Positions 17,835-25,017 of a stretch of 64,000 nt of DNA are shown here, in pieces. The stretch covers positions 1-64,000 of the forward strand of contig JBFJPL010000003.1 of NCBI GenBank assembly GCA_041617155.1, written 5' to 3'. The position numbers were made by a program, and so were the translations under genes. Below the pieces are notes generated by a model that did no database searches, had not been told where the DNA came from, and saw nothing but the letters and a program-made list of their open reading frames with translations. This DNA is from CAMYKD01 sp041617155. Lineage in GTDB: Bacteria > Pseudomonadota > Alphaproteobacteria > Kiloniellales > JAKSDN01. Within the stretch, counting starts at the first letter, position 1. Each line of letters opens with the position of its first letter.

Positions 17835-17849
17835 TTAAGGAACGGTTAA
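17835..17849. promoter_or_regulatory. CtrA box between pseB and maf
   Basis: TTAA-GGAACGG-TTAA is an exact consensus match, 120 bases before the pseB start and 105 before the maf start. It could serve either divergent gene. Confidence 0.75.
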
Positions 17850-17953
17850 ACATAATTCCGCTACCACTGCTTGACTTGACCGGACCGCGCGCGGCCGCAT
17901 CGGCGATCGGGCGGCGGGAGACGGTCATATCGGTGTGTGCAGGGCTATAGACG

Positions 17954-19906
17954 ATGGTGATGCTAGACAGCGCCGGGCCCGATCGGGCGACGGAATTCTT
18001 CCAGGCGAACCTGGAGGCCTTCAAGCGCTGGGCACCCCGTCTCCATGGCCGCTTGGCCGCCGTCAAGGCGCCAAGCTCGCAACTGGTGGTCGATCCCGCC
18101 GGCCGTGTCGACATGGCTTTCCTCGGGCAGGGCTTCTATGGCGGCGACGCGGCCGCCGACACCGCCAAGCAGATCGACCGCTATTTCACCAAGCCCCAGC
18201 GCCAAACGATCGGCGAACCGAATCCCGGCAACCTGACCGGCAGCTGCGGCGACCTTTGTATCGCCCTGACCGATCGCCTGGCCGAAGAAGGCATCGCCTA
18301 TGACGGCGCCAACGCGCCCGAGGACAGCGAGTTCCTGCTGGTTTTCGGCGTCGGCCTGGGGCTGCATGTGGGACCCCTGATCGAGCGCACGACGCCCCGG
18401 CTGCTCGTCCTGATCGAGCCGAACCTCGAGTTCATCTACCACTCGCTCTTCGTGGTTGATTGGCACGCCGTGCTGGCGGCCGCGGAGGCGGCGGGGCGCA
18501 AGATCTCCTTCGTCGTGGAGCGGGAGCCGACCGCGATCGCCAACATGGTGGCCCAGACGCTGCGCGCCAACAACCCGGCCCTGCTAGACGGTCTCTATCT
18601 CTATACCCACTATCCCTCGGTGATCCTGGAGCAGTCCAAGGATCGGATCCGCCAGCATATGTTTCTGGCCCTCGCCGGGCTCGGCTTCTTCGAAGACGAG
18701 CTGGTCATGACCCGCAACGCGGCGTCGAACCTGGCCCGCGCGCCGGTCGGCATCCTCAGCGACTATCACGCGGTCCGCCCGGAGCCGGTCTTCATCGTCG
18801 GCTCGGGCCCCTCGGTCCAGGGCGACCTGGACTTTCTGGCGGCCCATGCCGGGCGGGCCGTGGTCATCTCCATCGGCACCGGCCTGCGGGTGCTGCTGAA
18901 CCGGGGCGTTCGGCCGGCTTTTCACGTCGAGCTGGAGAACGCCGAGCCGACCGTGCGCCATCTGTCCGAGACCGCCGCGACGTTCGGGCTCGAAGGCATC
19001 ACGCTGATCGCCTCGGCGACGGTTCAGCCCGCGGTGCCGGAGATGTTCGACGACACGATCTTCTTTTTCCGCGAGGTGGTCAGCTCGACCGCCCTGTTCG
19101 GGCGGTTTTTCCAGATCCTCAAGCCGGCCGGACCGACGGTCGCCAACACGGCCTTGATCGCCGCCATCCGGCTCGGATTTCGCGAGATCTATGCCTTCGG
19201 GGTCGACATGGGATCGAAGAGCGACGGCCGCTTCCATGCCGACGGCAGCGTTTATTCGACCGGCCTGATCGACGACTACGCCACCGCGACCCTGAGCTTC
19301 CCGGGCAACTTCGGCGGCCAGGCGAGCGGCGAGGCGATCCTCAACTGGTCGCGCAGCGTTCTGGAAAACGTGCTCGCCTCGCACCGCAGCGTGCGGGTCT
19401 ACAACTGCAGCGACGGCGTTCGCATCGCCGGCGCCTTGCCCAAGGTGGCGCGCGCGATCGAGTTGCCGGCCGATCCGGTCGACGCCGCGGCGCTCAAGCG
19501 GAGCATCGCCGGGTCTTTGCGCGTCTTTACCGCCAAGTTGCTGCAAGACATGTGGGACGGCGACGCCCGGCTGGCCGAGGTCGAGGCGGTCTTCGATCGC
19601 CTGGAAGCCGACCTACGGGACAACGAGGACGGTGCGGAGCAGGGCATCGGCTGGATCCACGCGCTGTTCGAGACCGTCGGCCGGGCCGGCGAACAGAGCG
19701 CGGTCACCAAGGCCTACTTGACCGGCACGACGCTGCTGATCATCGGCTGTGTCCGCTGGTACGACCGGCGGCTCGCCGACGCCAAGGACCGGACGCGCTA
19801 TCGCGAAATCGCCGCGCAACTGGTGCGTGAGACCTTCCGCGATATGAGGCGGCAGTTGACCGAGCTGGTCCGGGAAACCGACCAGCGCCTGCGCGCGGTC
19901 GGCTAG
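17954..19906 (+). CDS. Maf-type (DUF115) motility accessory factor, putative flagellin glycosyltransferase
   Basis: This 650-residue protein contains the MAF_flag10/DUF115 domain. The central block is VFIVGSGPSVQGDLDFL, VVISIGTGLRVLLNRGV and PAFHVELEN, with the later motif FREIYAFGVDMGSKSDGRFH. Maf proteins transfer nonulosonic acids such as pseudaminic acid onto flagellin in Helicobacter, Campylobacter, Aeromonas and Magnetospirillum. The N-terminal 200 residues are the variable Maf region. The gene is transcribed divergently from pseB. Its stop codon shares CTAG with the convergent flmG stop. Start chosen: ATG at 17954; an ATG two codons later is possible. Confidence 0.88.
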   Translation: MVMLDSAGPDRATEFFQANLEAFKRWAPRLHGRLAAVKAPSSQLVVDPAGRVDMAFLGQGFYGGDAAADTAKQIDRYFTKPQRQTIGEPNPGNLTGSCGDLCIALTDRLAEEGIAYDGANAPEDSEFLLVFGVGLGLHVGPLIERTTPRLLVLIEPNLEFIYHSLFVVDWHAVLAAAEAAGRKISFVVEREPTAIANMVAQTLRANNPALLDGLYLYTHYPSVILEQSKDRIRQHMFLALAGLGFFEDELVMTRNAASNLARAPVGILSDYHAVRPEPVFIVGSGPSVQGDLDFLAAHAGRAVVISIGTGLRVLLNRGVRPAFHVELENAEPTVRHLSETAATFGLEGITLIASATVQPAVPEMFDDTIFFFREVVSSTALFGRFFQILKPAGPTVANTALIAAIRLGFREIYAFGVDMGSKSDGRFHADGSVYSTGLIDDYATATLSFPGNFGGQASGEAILNWSRSVLENVLASHRSVRVYNCSDGVRIAGALPKVARAIELPADPVDAAALKRSIAGSLRVFTAKLLQDMWDGDARLAEVEAVFDRLEADLRDNEDGAEQGIGWIHALFETVGRAGEQSAVTKAYLTGTTLLIIGCVRWYDRRLADAKDRTRYREIAAQLVRETFRDMRRQLTELVRETDQRLRAVG

Positions 19907-21894
19907 ACGCCGGGTTTACGTGAGGGCCCCCGCGGGGCTCCGGTGGCGCAGTGGTCGCGCCACATGGCCCGGTAGGCCTGTTCCAGAGCCCGCGCGAAAC
20001 CGGCGACGTCGGCCAGCGGCGAGCGGCTCACCGCCTCGCGCAGGCCGGCCCGCAGCTCGGCCAGACGGCCAAGGTCGGCCGACAGGTCAGCGGCCAGGGC
20101 GGCGAGCGCCGCTGCGGATTCGGCGGCCCAGCCGGGATGGCCCGCCGCGGCGACCAGACTTGCCCCCAGTCTCGTGCCGTGCCGGTCGCCGCTCAGGACC
20201 AGCAGCGGTACGCCCATCCACAAGGCCCGGCAGTTGTCCGCCAGCTCGCCCAGCGACCCGTTGGAGAGCGCCAAGTCGACGTGCTGGTAGAAATCGAACT
20301 CGGTCTGGAAGTTGTCGGCCATGTTGACGACATCGACACGGTTGCGCAGACCCAAGTGCGCGAACAGTTCCAACGGCCGGTCGATGCAGGACTGGTCCTG
20401 GTCGAAGCGGTTGCAGATCAATAGCCTGGCCCGGTCGAGCGACCGCAGCAGCCCGGCCCAGTGCGCCACGGTCCGCGGGCCGATCGCGCCCAGCTCGCCC
20501 GAGACGCCAAGCGTCAGGTGCCCGTGCGCCGGCGCGGGCAGGGGGCCGACCGGCGGCAGCAGGCTCGGCGCGCCGTAGGCGAAAGCGGCGCGTGGCAGGC
20601 GCCACACGGCCTCGCCGGTCGCGGGCGGCGGACAGTCGGCGGGCCAGGCCAGCTCGTCGGTGACGAAGTGGTCGATGGCGGCGACGCCGGTCGGATGCGG
20701 CGTGCCGAACCAGCTGAGCGCCACGGGCGCCGGGCGCCGGGCGAAGACCAGCGGTCGGCCGCCCTGTTCGTGGCCCGACAGATCGACCGCGATGTCGATC
20801 TGGTCGCCACGCAGGATTTGCCAGACCGTCTCGTCGTCGACTCCGGTGATGTCGGTCCACTTGTCGGACCGGCGCATCAGTCCCTCGGAGGTCACGTCGC
20901 TGCGGGTGCCGTCGCTGTAGCAGAAGAGCTCGACCGCCGTGCGGTCGTGCGCCTCGAGGATCGGCTTGAGCAGGCGCATCAGGTCATTGTCGTAGAACCC
21001 GCCCGAGAGGTAGGCGACGCGCAGCCGGCGCTCCGGTTCGGCATCTGCGCCTGCCGCCGGCCGCCAGGGCTCGATCCCGCCCGCGTGGCGCTGCTGCCAT
21101 TCCCGATGGGCCGCGGTGAGGGCCGCGCTGGGGGTCTCCGGATCGCGCGCCAAATCCGCCAGCCAGAGGGAGTGCAGATCGGCGCGCTCCGGCGCCAGGT
21201 CGACGGCGGTCCGGTGGCAGGCGTCGGCCTCCGCCACCCGGCCGGCGGCGCTCAGGGTTCGAGCCAGGCCACTGACGTCCTCGGCCAGCGCCACGCCGTC
21301 ATGGAGCACCGCGTGGAACGCTGCCATCGACCGTTCGAGCTGGCCGTTGCCGTAGCCGGCGCGGGCCATGAGCCGCAGGGTCGGAACATCGCCGGGCGTC
21401 AGCTCGAGCTGTTTCCCGCTGTCGGCGGCCGCGCCGGCGAAATCGCCGGCTTCGAGCTTGCGCCGCGCCCGGTCGCGATAAACATGGCGATGGGTCGTCT
21501 CCAGGTTCCTGAAGAAGCTGCCGAAGCGCGCCGGCAGCAGACCCGTGATGGTCGGATGGGGCGCCAAGGCGGTCGCCACCTTGGCATGGAACAGCCCGTC
21601 GGCGACCTTGCCCAGGCGCGCGTAGGTCGCGGCCAGCGCCTCGGCGAATTCCTGAACGCCGGGATCGATCTCGTGCGCCTTTTCCAGCAGCTTGAGCGCC
21701 TGAGTCGGTTCATCGAGATCGAGCGTGACCAGGCCGAGCAGAAAGAACGCCTCGGCACATGCCGAATGCTGTTTCAGGGCGCTTTCGCAGGCCAGGATGG
21801 CGTCGTCGTGCAGCTCGGATTCCAGGCAGGCGGCCGCCTGTCGGATGGCCGCCGCAACCGCGCTCTCGTCCCGGTCCATGCCGGTCGGTTCCAT
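19903..21894 (-). CDS. flmG: FlmG-like TPR/GT41-type flagellin glycosyltransferase
   Basis: This 663-residue protein has two halves. Residues about 1-250 are TPR repeats (AEAFFLLGLVTLDLDEPTQA, EFAEALAATYARLGKVADG). Residues about 285-650 resemble the GT41 (O-GlcNAc-transferase-like) fold (RLRVAYLSGGFYDNDLMR, DIAVDLSGHEQGGRPLVFA, PVALSWFGTPHPTGV, DLALSNGSLGELADNC, MGVPLLVLSGDRHGTRLGAS). In Caulobacter FlmG has this architecture and glycosylates flagellins, binding them through the TPRs. The gene starts about 42 bases after the flagellin stop at 21936, so it is probably co-transcribed with its substrate. The start is uncertain: 21894 is chosen, 21879 is possible, and there is no clear ribosome-binding site. 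The frame extends further upstream only antisense-like through the flagellin gene. Confidence 0.87.
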   Translation of the reverse strand: MEPTGMDRDESAVAAAIRQAAACLESELHDDAILACESALKQHSACAEAFFLLGLVTLDLDEPTQALKLLEKAHEIDPGVQEFAEALAATYARLGKVADGLFHAKVATALAPHPTITGLLPARFGSFFRNLETTHRHVYRDRARRKLEAGDFAGAAADSGKQLELTPGDVPTLRLMARAGYGNGQLERSMAAFHAVLHDGVALAEDVSGLARTLSAAGRVAEADACHRTAVDLAPERADLHSLWLADLARDPETPSAALTAAHREWQQRHAGGIEPWRPAAGADAEPERRLRVAYLSGGFYDNDLMRLLKPILEAHDRTAVELFCYSDGTRSDVTSEGLMRRSDKWTDITGVDDETVWQILRGDQIDIAVDLSGHEQGGRPLVFARRPAPVALSWFGTPHPTGVAAIDHFVTDELAWPADCPPPATGEAVWRLPRAAFAYGAPSLLPPVGPLPAPAHGHLTLGVSGELGAIGPRTVAHWAGLLRSLDRARLLICNRFDQDQSCIDRPLELFAHLGLRNRVDVVNMADNFQTEFDFYQHVDLALSNGSLGELADNCRALWMGVPLLVLSGDRHGTRLGASLVAAAGHPGWAAESAAALAALAADLSADLGRLAELRAGLREAVSRSPLADVAGFARALEQAYRAMWRDHCATGAPRGPSRKPGV

Positions 21895-21935
21895 GTCGGC
21901 GTTATCCGGCTTGCTCGTGGTCGCCCATGCCACGC

Positions 21936-22757
21936 CTACCTGAAGAGCTGCAGCACCGCCTGCTCGCTCTGGCCGGCGAAGGCCAGGGCGCTGATGCCCA
22001 GCTGCTGGCGGGTCTGCAGGGCCACCAGGTTGGCGCCCTCCTCGGTAATGTCGGCCAGGGTCAGCTTGTCGGCGCCGGCTTCGAGCACGTTGACGTAGCT
22101 TTCGTTGAAGTCGAGCCGGGTCTGCAGCAGCGCGATGTTGGAGCCCAGCGTCTGGGCCTCGCCGCTGAGCGTTTCGATGGCGCTGGTGATCTCGGCCAGG
22201 GCGGCGGTGATCACGCTGGCCAGGCTGAAGTTGGCCGCCGAGGTCAGGGCGAGCCCCGTGCTGCCCGCCCGGACGTCGATCGAATCGATGTTGAGCACGC
22301 TCGTGGTATCTGTGCTGAACGACACCTCGAGGGTCTCGCCGGTGCCGTTCACCAGGTTCAGGCCCTGGTAGTTGGCGTCGCCGGTCAGGTTGTCGATCTG
22401 GGTGCGCAGCTCGTTGTACTGGTCGACCAGGCTGGTCAGCTCGTTGCCGGTCGCGGTCTTGGCGGCGATCGCCAGGCCCTTCATCTGCTGCACGATGGCG
22501 TCGACCGACTCGATAGCTTCCAGCGCCGTGGTGACCGAGGAGATCGACTGGTCGATGCCCTCCTTCTTCTCGTCCATGTCGCGCGCCCGGTCGCTGATCG
22601 CCTTCGATTCGAAGAAGATGCGGGCGTCGTCGATCGGGCTGGCAACCCGGAGCCCGGACGACAGCCGGTTCTGGGTGCGCGAGATCAGACGCTCGGTGCT
22701 CAACAGCGCGAGCAGGTTCTCGCGCACGGCGGCGGAAAGGGAAATCTCGGAGGCCAT
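21936..22757 (-). CDS. Flagellin (copy 1)
   Basis: This 273-residue flagellin has the conserved N-terminal region (NRLSSGLRVASPIDDARIFFE) and C-terminal region (TRLDFNESYVNVLEAG, GANLVALQTRQQLGISALAF, ending VLQLFR). These form the D0/D1 coiled core of the filament. The central segment (about 140-190) is short, as in alphaproteobacterial flagellins. It is a paralogue of the gene at 23030-23851 with the same length. Expression signals upstream are a sigma54 element (22818-22833) and three tandem FlbD-type palindromes. The leader has a GTATGGAGAC ribosome-binding region. flmG follows 42 bases downstream. Confidence 0.96.
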   Translation of the reverse strand: MASEISLSAAVRENLLALLSTERLISRTQNRLSSGLRVASPIDDARIFFESKAISDRARDMDEKKEGIDQSISSVTTALEAIESVDAIVQQMKGLAIAAKTATGNELTSLVDQYNELRTQIDNLTGDANYQGLNLVNGTGETLEVSFSTDTTSVLNIDSIDVRAGSTGLALTSAANFSLASVITAALAEITSAIETLSGEAQTLGSNIALLQTRLDFNESYVNVLEAGADKLTLADITEEGANLVALQTRQQLGISALAFAGQSEQAVLQLFR

Positions 22758-22817
22758 CGTCCCGTCTCCATACTGGAAGGGTTGCTACGAACGGTCTTGT
22801 TCTTCGATGGCCTGGTT

Positions 22818-22833
22818 GCAATCGCTGTACCAC
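22818..22833 (-). promoter_or_regulatory. Sigma54 promoter of flagellin copy 1
   Basis: The minus strand reads TGGTACAGCGATTGCA, with GG-N10-GC spacing. The predicted start near 22806 gives a leader of about 49 bases. Confidence 0.85.
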
Positions 22834-22885
22834 AAGAAGTATGCAATTAAAACAGATAGTTAAAGATATCTGGTGAATTTCGTGG

Positions 22886-22943
22886 CGGTCATGCTTGCCG
22901 GTCGGGAGGCAGGCATTGCCGGGACCGATGGCAAAAGTTACCG
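22886..22943. promoter_or_regulatory. Three tandem FlbD-type palindromes upstream of flagellin copy 1
   Basis: The copies are 22886-22900 (CGGTCATGCTTGCCG), 22907-22921 (AGGCAGGCATTGCCG) and 22929-22943 (TGGCAAAAGTTACCG). Starts are 21 and 22 bases apart, close to two helical turns, so all face the same side of the DNA. They lie about 50-110 bases upstream of the sigma54 -24 element. Confidence 0.68.
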
Positions 22944-22964
22944 GCGCCGCGGGGCGGCGCAGGG

Positions 22965-22995
22965 GCAAAAAAAGGGGGGCGCTTGCGCGCCCCCC
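22965..22995 (-). terminator. Rho-independent terminator of flagellin copy 2
   Basis: A 9-base perfect stem (GGGGGGCGC, 22974-22982, with 22987-22995) has a 4-base loop and is followed on the minus strand by a run of seven T. It starts 35 bases after the stop codon of the flagellin at 23030, isolating it from the downstream flagellin promoter. Confidence 0.92.
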
Positions 22996-23029
22996 GAAAG
23001 GACCGATGGTCGGTGGGTCGTGCTGTCTC

Positions 23030-23851
23030 CTATCGGAACAGCGCCAACACCGACTGCTCGCTCTGGCCGGCGAAGGCCAGGGCGCTGATGCCCAACTGCT
23101 GGCGAGTCTGCAATGCCACCAGGTTGGCGCCTTCCTCGGTGATGTCGGCCAAGGTCAGCTTGCCGGCGCCTTCCTCGAGAACGTTGACGTAGTTCACGGT
23201 GAAGTCGAGGCGGGTCTGTAACAAGGCCACGTTCGAACCGATCTCCTGGCCCTCGCCTTCGAGGGTCTCGACCGCGGCATCGAGTTCCACGATCGCCGCA
23301 TCGATGTTCGAGGTGAGGCTGAAGTTCGCCGCCGAGGTGATGTCGAGGCCGGTCGTGTCGGTGGTCAGGTCGACCGAATCGATGGCCAGCTGGCTCGAGG
23401 TCAGGTTGCTGAACTCGACGGTCAGCGTCTCGCCGGTGCCGTTGACCAGGTTGAGGCCCTGGAAGGTGGCGTCGGCCGCCAGGTTGTCGATCTGGGTCAA
23501 CAGCTCGTTGTACTGCGAGACCAGCGATGCCAGCTCGGTGCCGGTCGCCGATTTGGCGGCGATCGCCAGACCCTTGGCCTGACGGACGACCGAGTCGATC
23601 GTCTCGACCGCCTCGAGGGCGGCGCTGACCGAAGAGATCGCCTGATCGATGCCGCTCTTCTTTTCGTCGAGCGCGCTGGCCCGGTCGCTGAGCGACTTGG
23701 CCTCGAAGAAGACACGCGCATCGTCGACCGGGCTCGCGATGCGCAGGCCGGACGACAGACGGTTGTTGGTGCGGTTGATCAGGTCGCTGGTGTTGCCCAG
23801 CGCGAGCACGCTGGCGCGTGCGGCTGCGGAAAGGGTGATTTCACTTGCCAT
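23030..23851 (-). CDS. Flagellin (copy 2)
   Basis: This 273-residue flagellin is paralogous to the one at 21936-22757. It shares the N-terminal block NRLSSGLRIASPVDDARVFFE and the nearly identical last 40 residues (GANLVALQTRQQLGISALAF, ending VLALFR). The central region differs more. The start ATG at 23851 is preceded by AATGGAGATCC. It has its own sigma54 promoter (23925-23940), three FlbD-type palindromes (24016-24071) and a strong terminator, so it is a single-gene unit. Two flagellins with matching control regions point to a tandem duplication that included the promoter. Confidence 0.96.
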   Translation of the reverse strand: MASEITLSAAARASVLALGNTSDLINRTNNRLSSGLRIASPVDDARVFFEAKSLSDRASALDEKKSGIDQAISSVSAALEAVETIDSVVRQAKGLAIAAKSATGTELASLVSQYNELLTQIDNLAADATFQGLNLVNGTGETLTVEFSNLTSSQLAIDSVDLTTDTTGLDITSAANFSLTSNIDAAIVELDAAVETLEGEGQEIGSNVALLQTRLDFTVNYVNVLEEGAGKLTLADITEEGANLVALQTRQQLGISALAFAGQSEQSVLALFR

Positions 23852-23924
23852 TCTGGATCTCCATTCTGAAGCGTTATGTCATGGACCTTCTGGTCCCCGG
23901 GCCGTTCTGACCCACCCCTTCAGA

Positions 23925-23940
23925 CGCAATGGCCGTGCCA
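23925..23940 (-). promoter_or_regulatory. Sigma54 promoter of flagellin copy 2
   Basis: The minus strand reads TGGCACGGCCATTGCG, a near-consensus -24/-12 element with GG-N10-GC. The predicted start near 23913 leaves about 62 bases before the ATG. Confidence 0.88.
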
Positions 23941-24015
23941 CCCGAGGCGCGGCGGACCGCCCCAGGCGGCCCGCTGGCGCCTATACTTAATGCCGTTTAA
24001 CCACGTGCTTCGACC

Positions 24016-24071
24016 CGGCAGAACTTACCGGGTTGCGCGGCAATTCTTGCCCAACGGGGCAGTTGTTGCCG
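24016..24071. promoter_or_regulatory. Three tandem FlbD-type palindromes upstream of flagellin copy 2
   Basis: The copies are 24016-24030 (CGGCAGAACTTACCG), 24038-24052 (CGGCAATTCTTGCCC) and 24057-24071 (GGGCAGTTGTTGCCG). Spacing is 22 and 19 bases. They lie about 75-130 bases upstream of the sigma54 -24 element, the usual distance for enhancers of NtrC-type activators. Confidence 0.72.
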
Positions 24072-24105
24072 GGCTGTCGATCGTTGGATTTCGAGGGGGC
24101 GCCGA

Positions 24106-24939
24106 TCAGGCGAAGAGGTTGAGCACCGAGCCCGGTTCGACTTCCCGGGGCAGGAGCGTGCTCTCGGCCAGCGAGTCGGTGAGCGCCTGGGCGGCTTCGA
24201 AGGCGAAGGATATATTGGTCAGGATCTGCGCGGTGCGGTCGCGCAGCGCCTGGATCTCGTCGATCTGCTTCTTGCGCTCGGCGATCTCGATGTCGTCGAT
24301 CTTGAGCTTGGCCTGGTCCAGGCTGCGGTCCACGGTTTTGATCAGGTTGACCGACAGCGTGTTGTTGATTTCGATGATCGCGAGCGATCCGTCGAGGTCG
24401 CTCCTGACGGCGTCGATCGCATCCTGCGCGGCCTGAACGTCCGCCGCCGAGGCGAAGTCGTTGGTGACGATGGCCTCGATCGCCGCCAGGCCGTCGGCCT
24501 TGGTCGCCGCCAGCCCGTCCGGCGCGCCCAAGCGGCCGGGGGTGGCGCTCAGCAGCTTGTCCAGCGACTGCAGCACCTCGGCCCGCTTGCTGTCGAACTC
24601 GGCCACGGTCGTGGGATCGGCTAGCGCGCGCAGCTCATCGAGCTGATTCTGCAGGTCCTTCACGGTCAGCCGGTTGGTCTTGACCGTGGCGCTATAGGCT
24701 TTGACCTCCTCGAGTTCGCGTTCCAGGCGGCTTGCCTTGACCCGCAGCAAGGCGGTCTTGCCCTGCCCGAAGTCGGACTCCTGGAATTCCGCGATCTTCG
24801 CATCGAGGCGGGCCAGCTCGACGTTCTGGGCGATGTTGAACTGCAGCTCGAAGTTCGGGCGCGCCGCCGCCTGCGCCAGCCGCACCAGGGAGGTGGCGAT
24901 GCTGTTGACGATGGTGTTATTGGTCGGAAACGTCAGCAT
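24106..24939 (-). CDS. Unrecognised coiled-coil protein between flagellin and flgL
   Basis: This 277-residue protein has no cysteine, no signal peptide and almost continuous heptad-like sequence (ELARLDAKIAEFQESDF, KASRLERELEEVKAYSATV, DLQNQLDELRAL, LDQAKLKIDDIEIAERKKQI). I do not recognise a family. Two features suggest a filament-related role. It lies directly after flgK-flgL and before the flagellins, and it ends in EPGSVLNLFA, reminiscent of the flagellin ends SVLALFR and AVLQLFR. It could be a minor exported filament component, a filament cap or a flagellin chaperone. The 78 bases before it hold a one-mismatch CtrA-like box. There is no evidence for enzymatic motifs. Confidence 0.8.
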   Translation of the reverse strand: MLTFPTNNTIVNSIATSLVRLAQAAARPNFELQFNIAQNVELARLDAKIAEFQESDFGQGKTALLRVKASRLERELEEVKAYSATVKTNRLTVKDLQNQLDELRALADPTTVAEFDSKRAEVLQSLDKLLSATPGRLGAPDGLAATKADGLAAIEAIVTNDFASAADVQAAQDAIDAVRSDLDGSLAIIEINNTLSVNLIKTVDRSLDQAKLKIDDIEIAERKKQIDEIQALRDRTAQILTNISFAFEAAQALTDSLAESTLLPREVEPGSVLNLFA

Positions 24940-24986
24940 GGTCGATCCAACAAATTAGAGCCCGGACCAGTTTACACCGATGCCCG

Positions 24987-25001
24987 TTAAGTTCGTCCTA
25001 A
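24987..25001 (-). promoter_or_regulatory. CtrA-like box (one mismatch) upstream of the coiled-coil gene
   Basis: The minus strand reads TTAG-GACGAAC-TTAA followed by C. It lies between flgL and the unrecognised gene, about 48 bases before its start. Confidence 0.4.
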
Positions 25002-25017
25002 TGGACTAGCTAAACGG

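Noticed and set aside
22850..22866. TTAA-N9-TTAA near flagellin copy 1 as a CtrA box
   Set aside because: Spacer is 9 bases instead of 7.
21895..22968. Upstream extension of the FlmG frame through the flagellin gene to 22968
   Set aside because: The extension overlaps flagellin in another frame on the same strand and has no TPR or transferase sequence; the gene starts after the flagellin stop.
23990..24003. TTAA-TGCCGT-TTAACC near flagellin copy 2 as a CtrA box
   Set aside because: Spacer is 6 bases; promoter already explained by sigma54 and palindromes.
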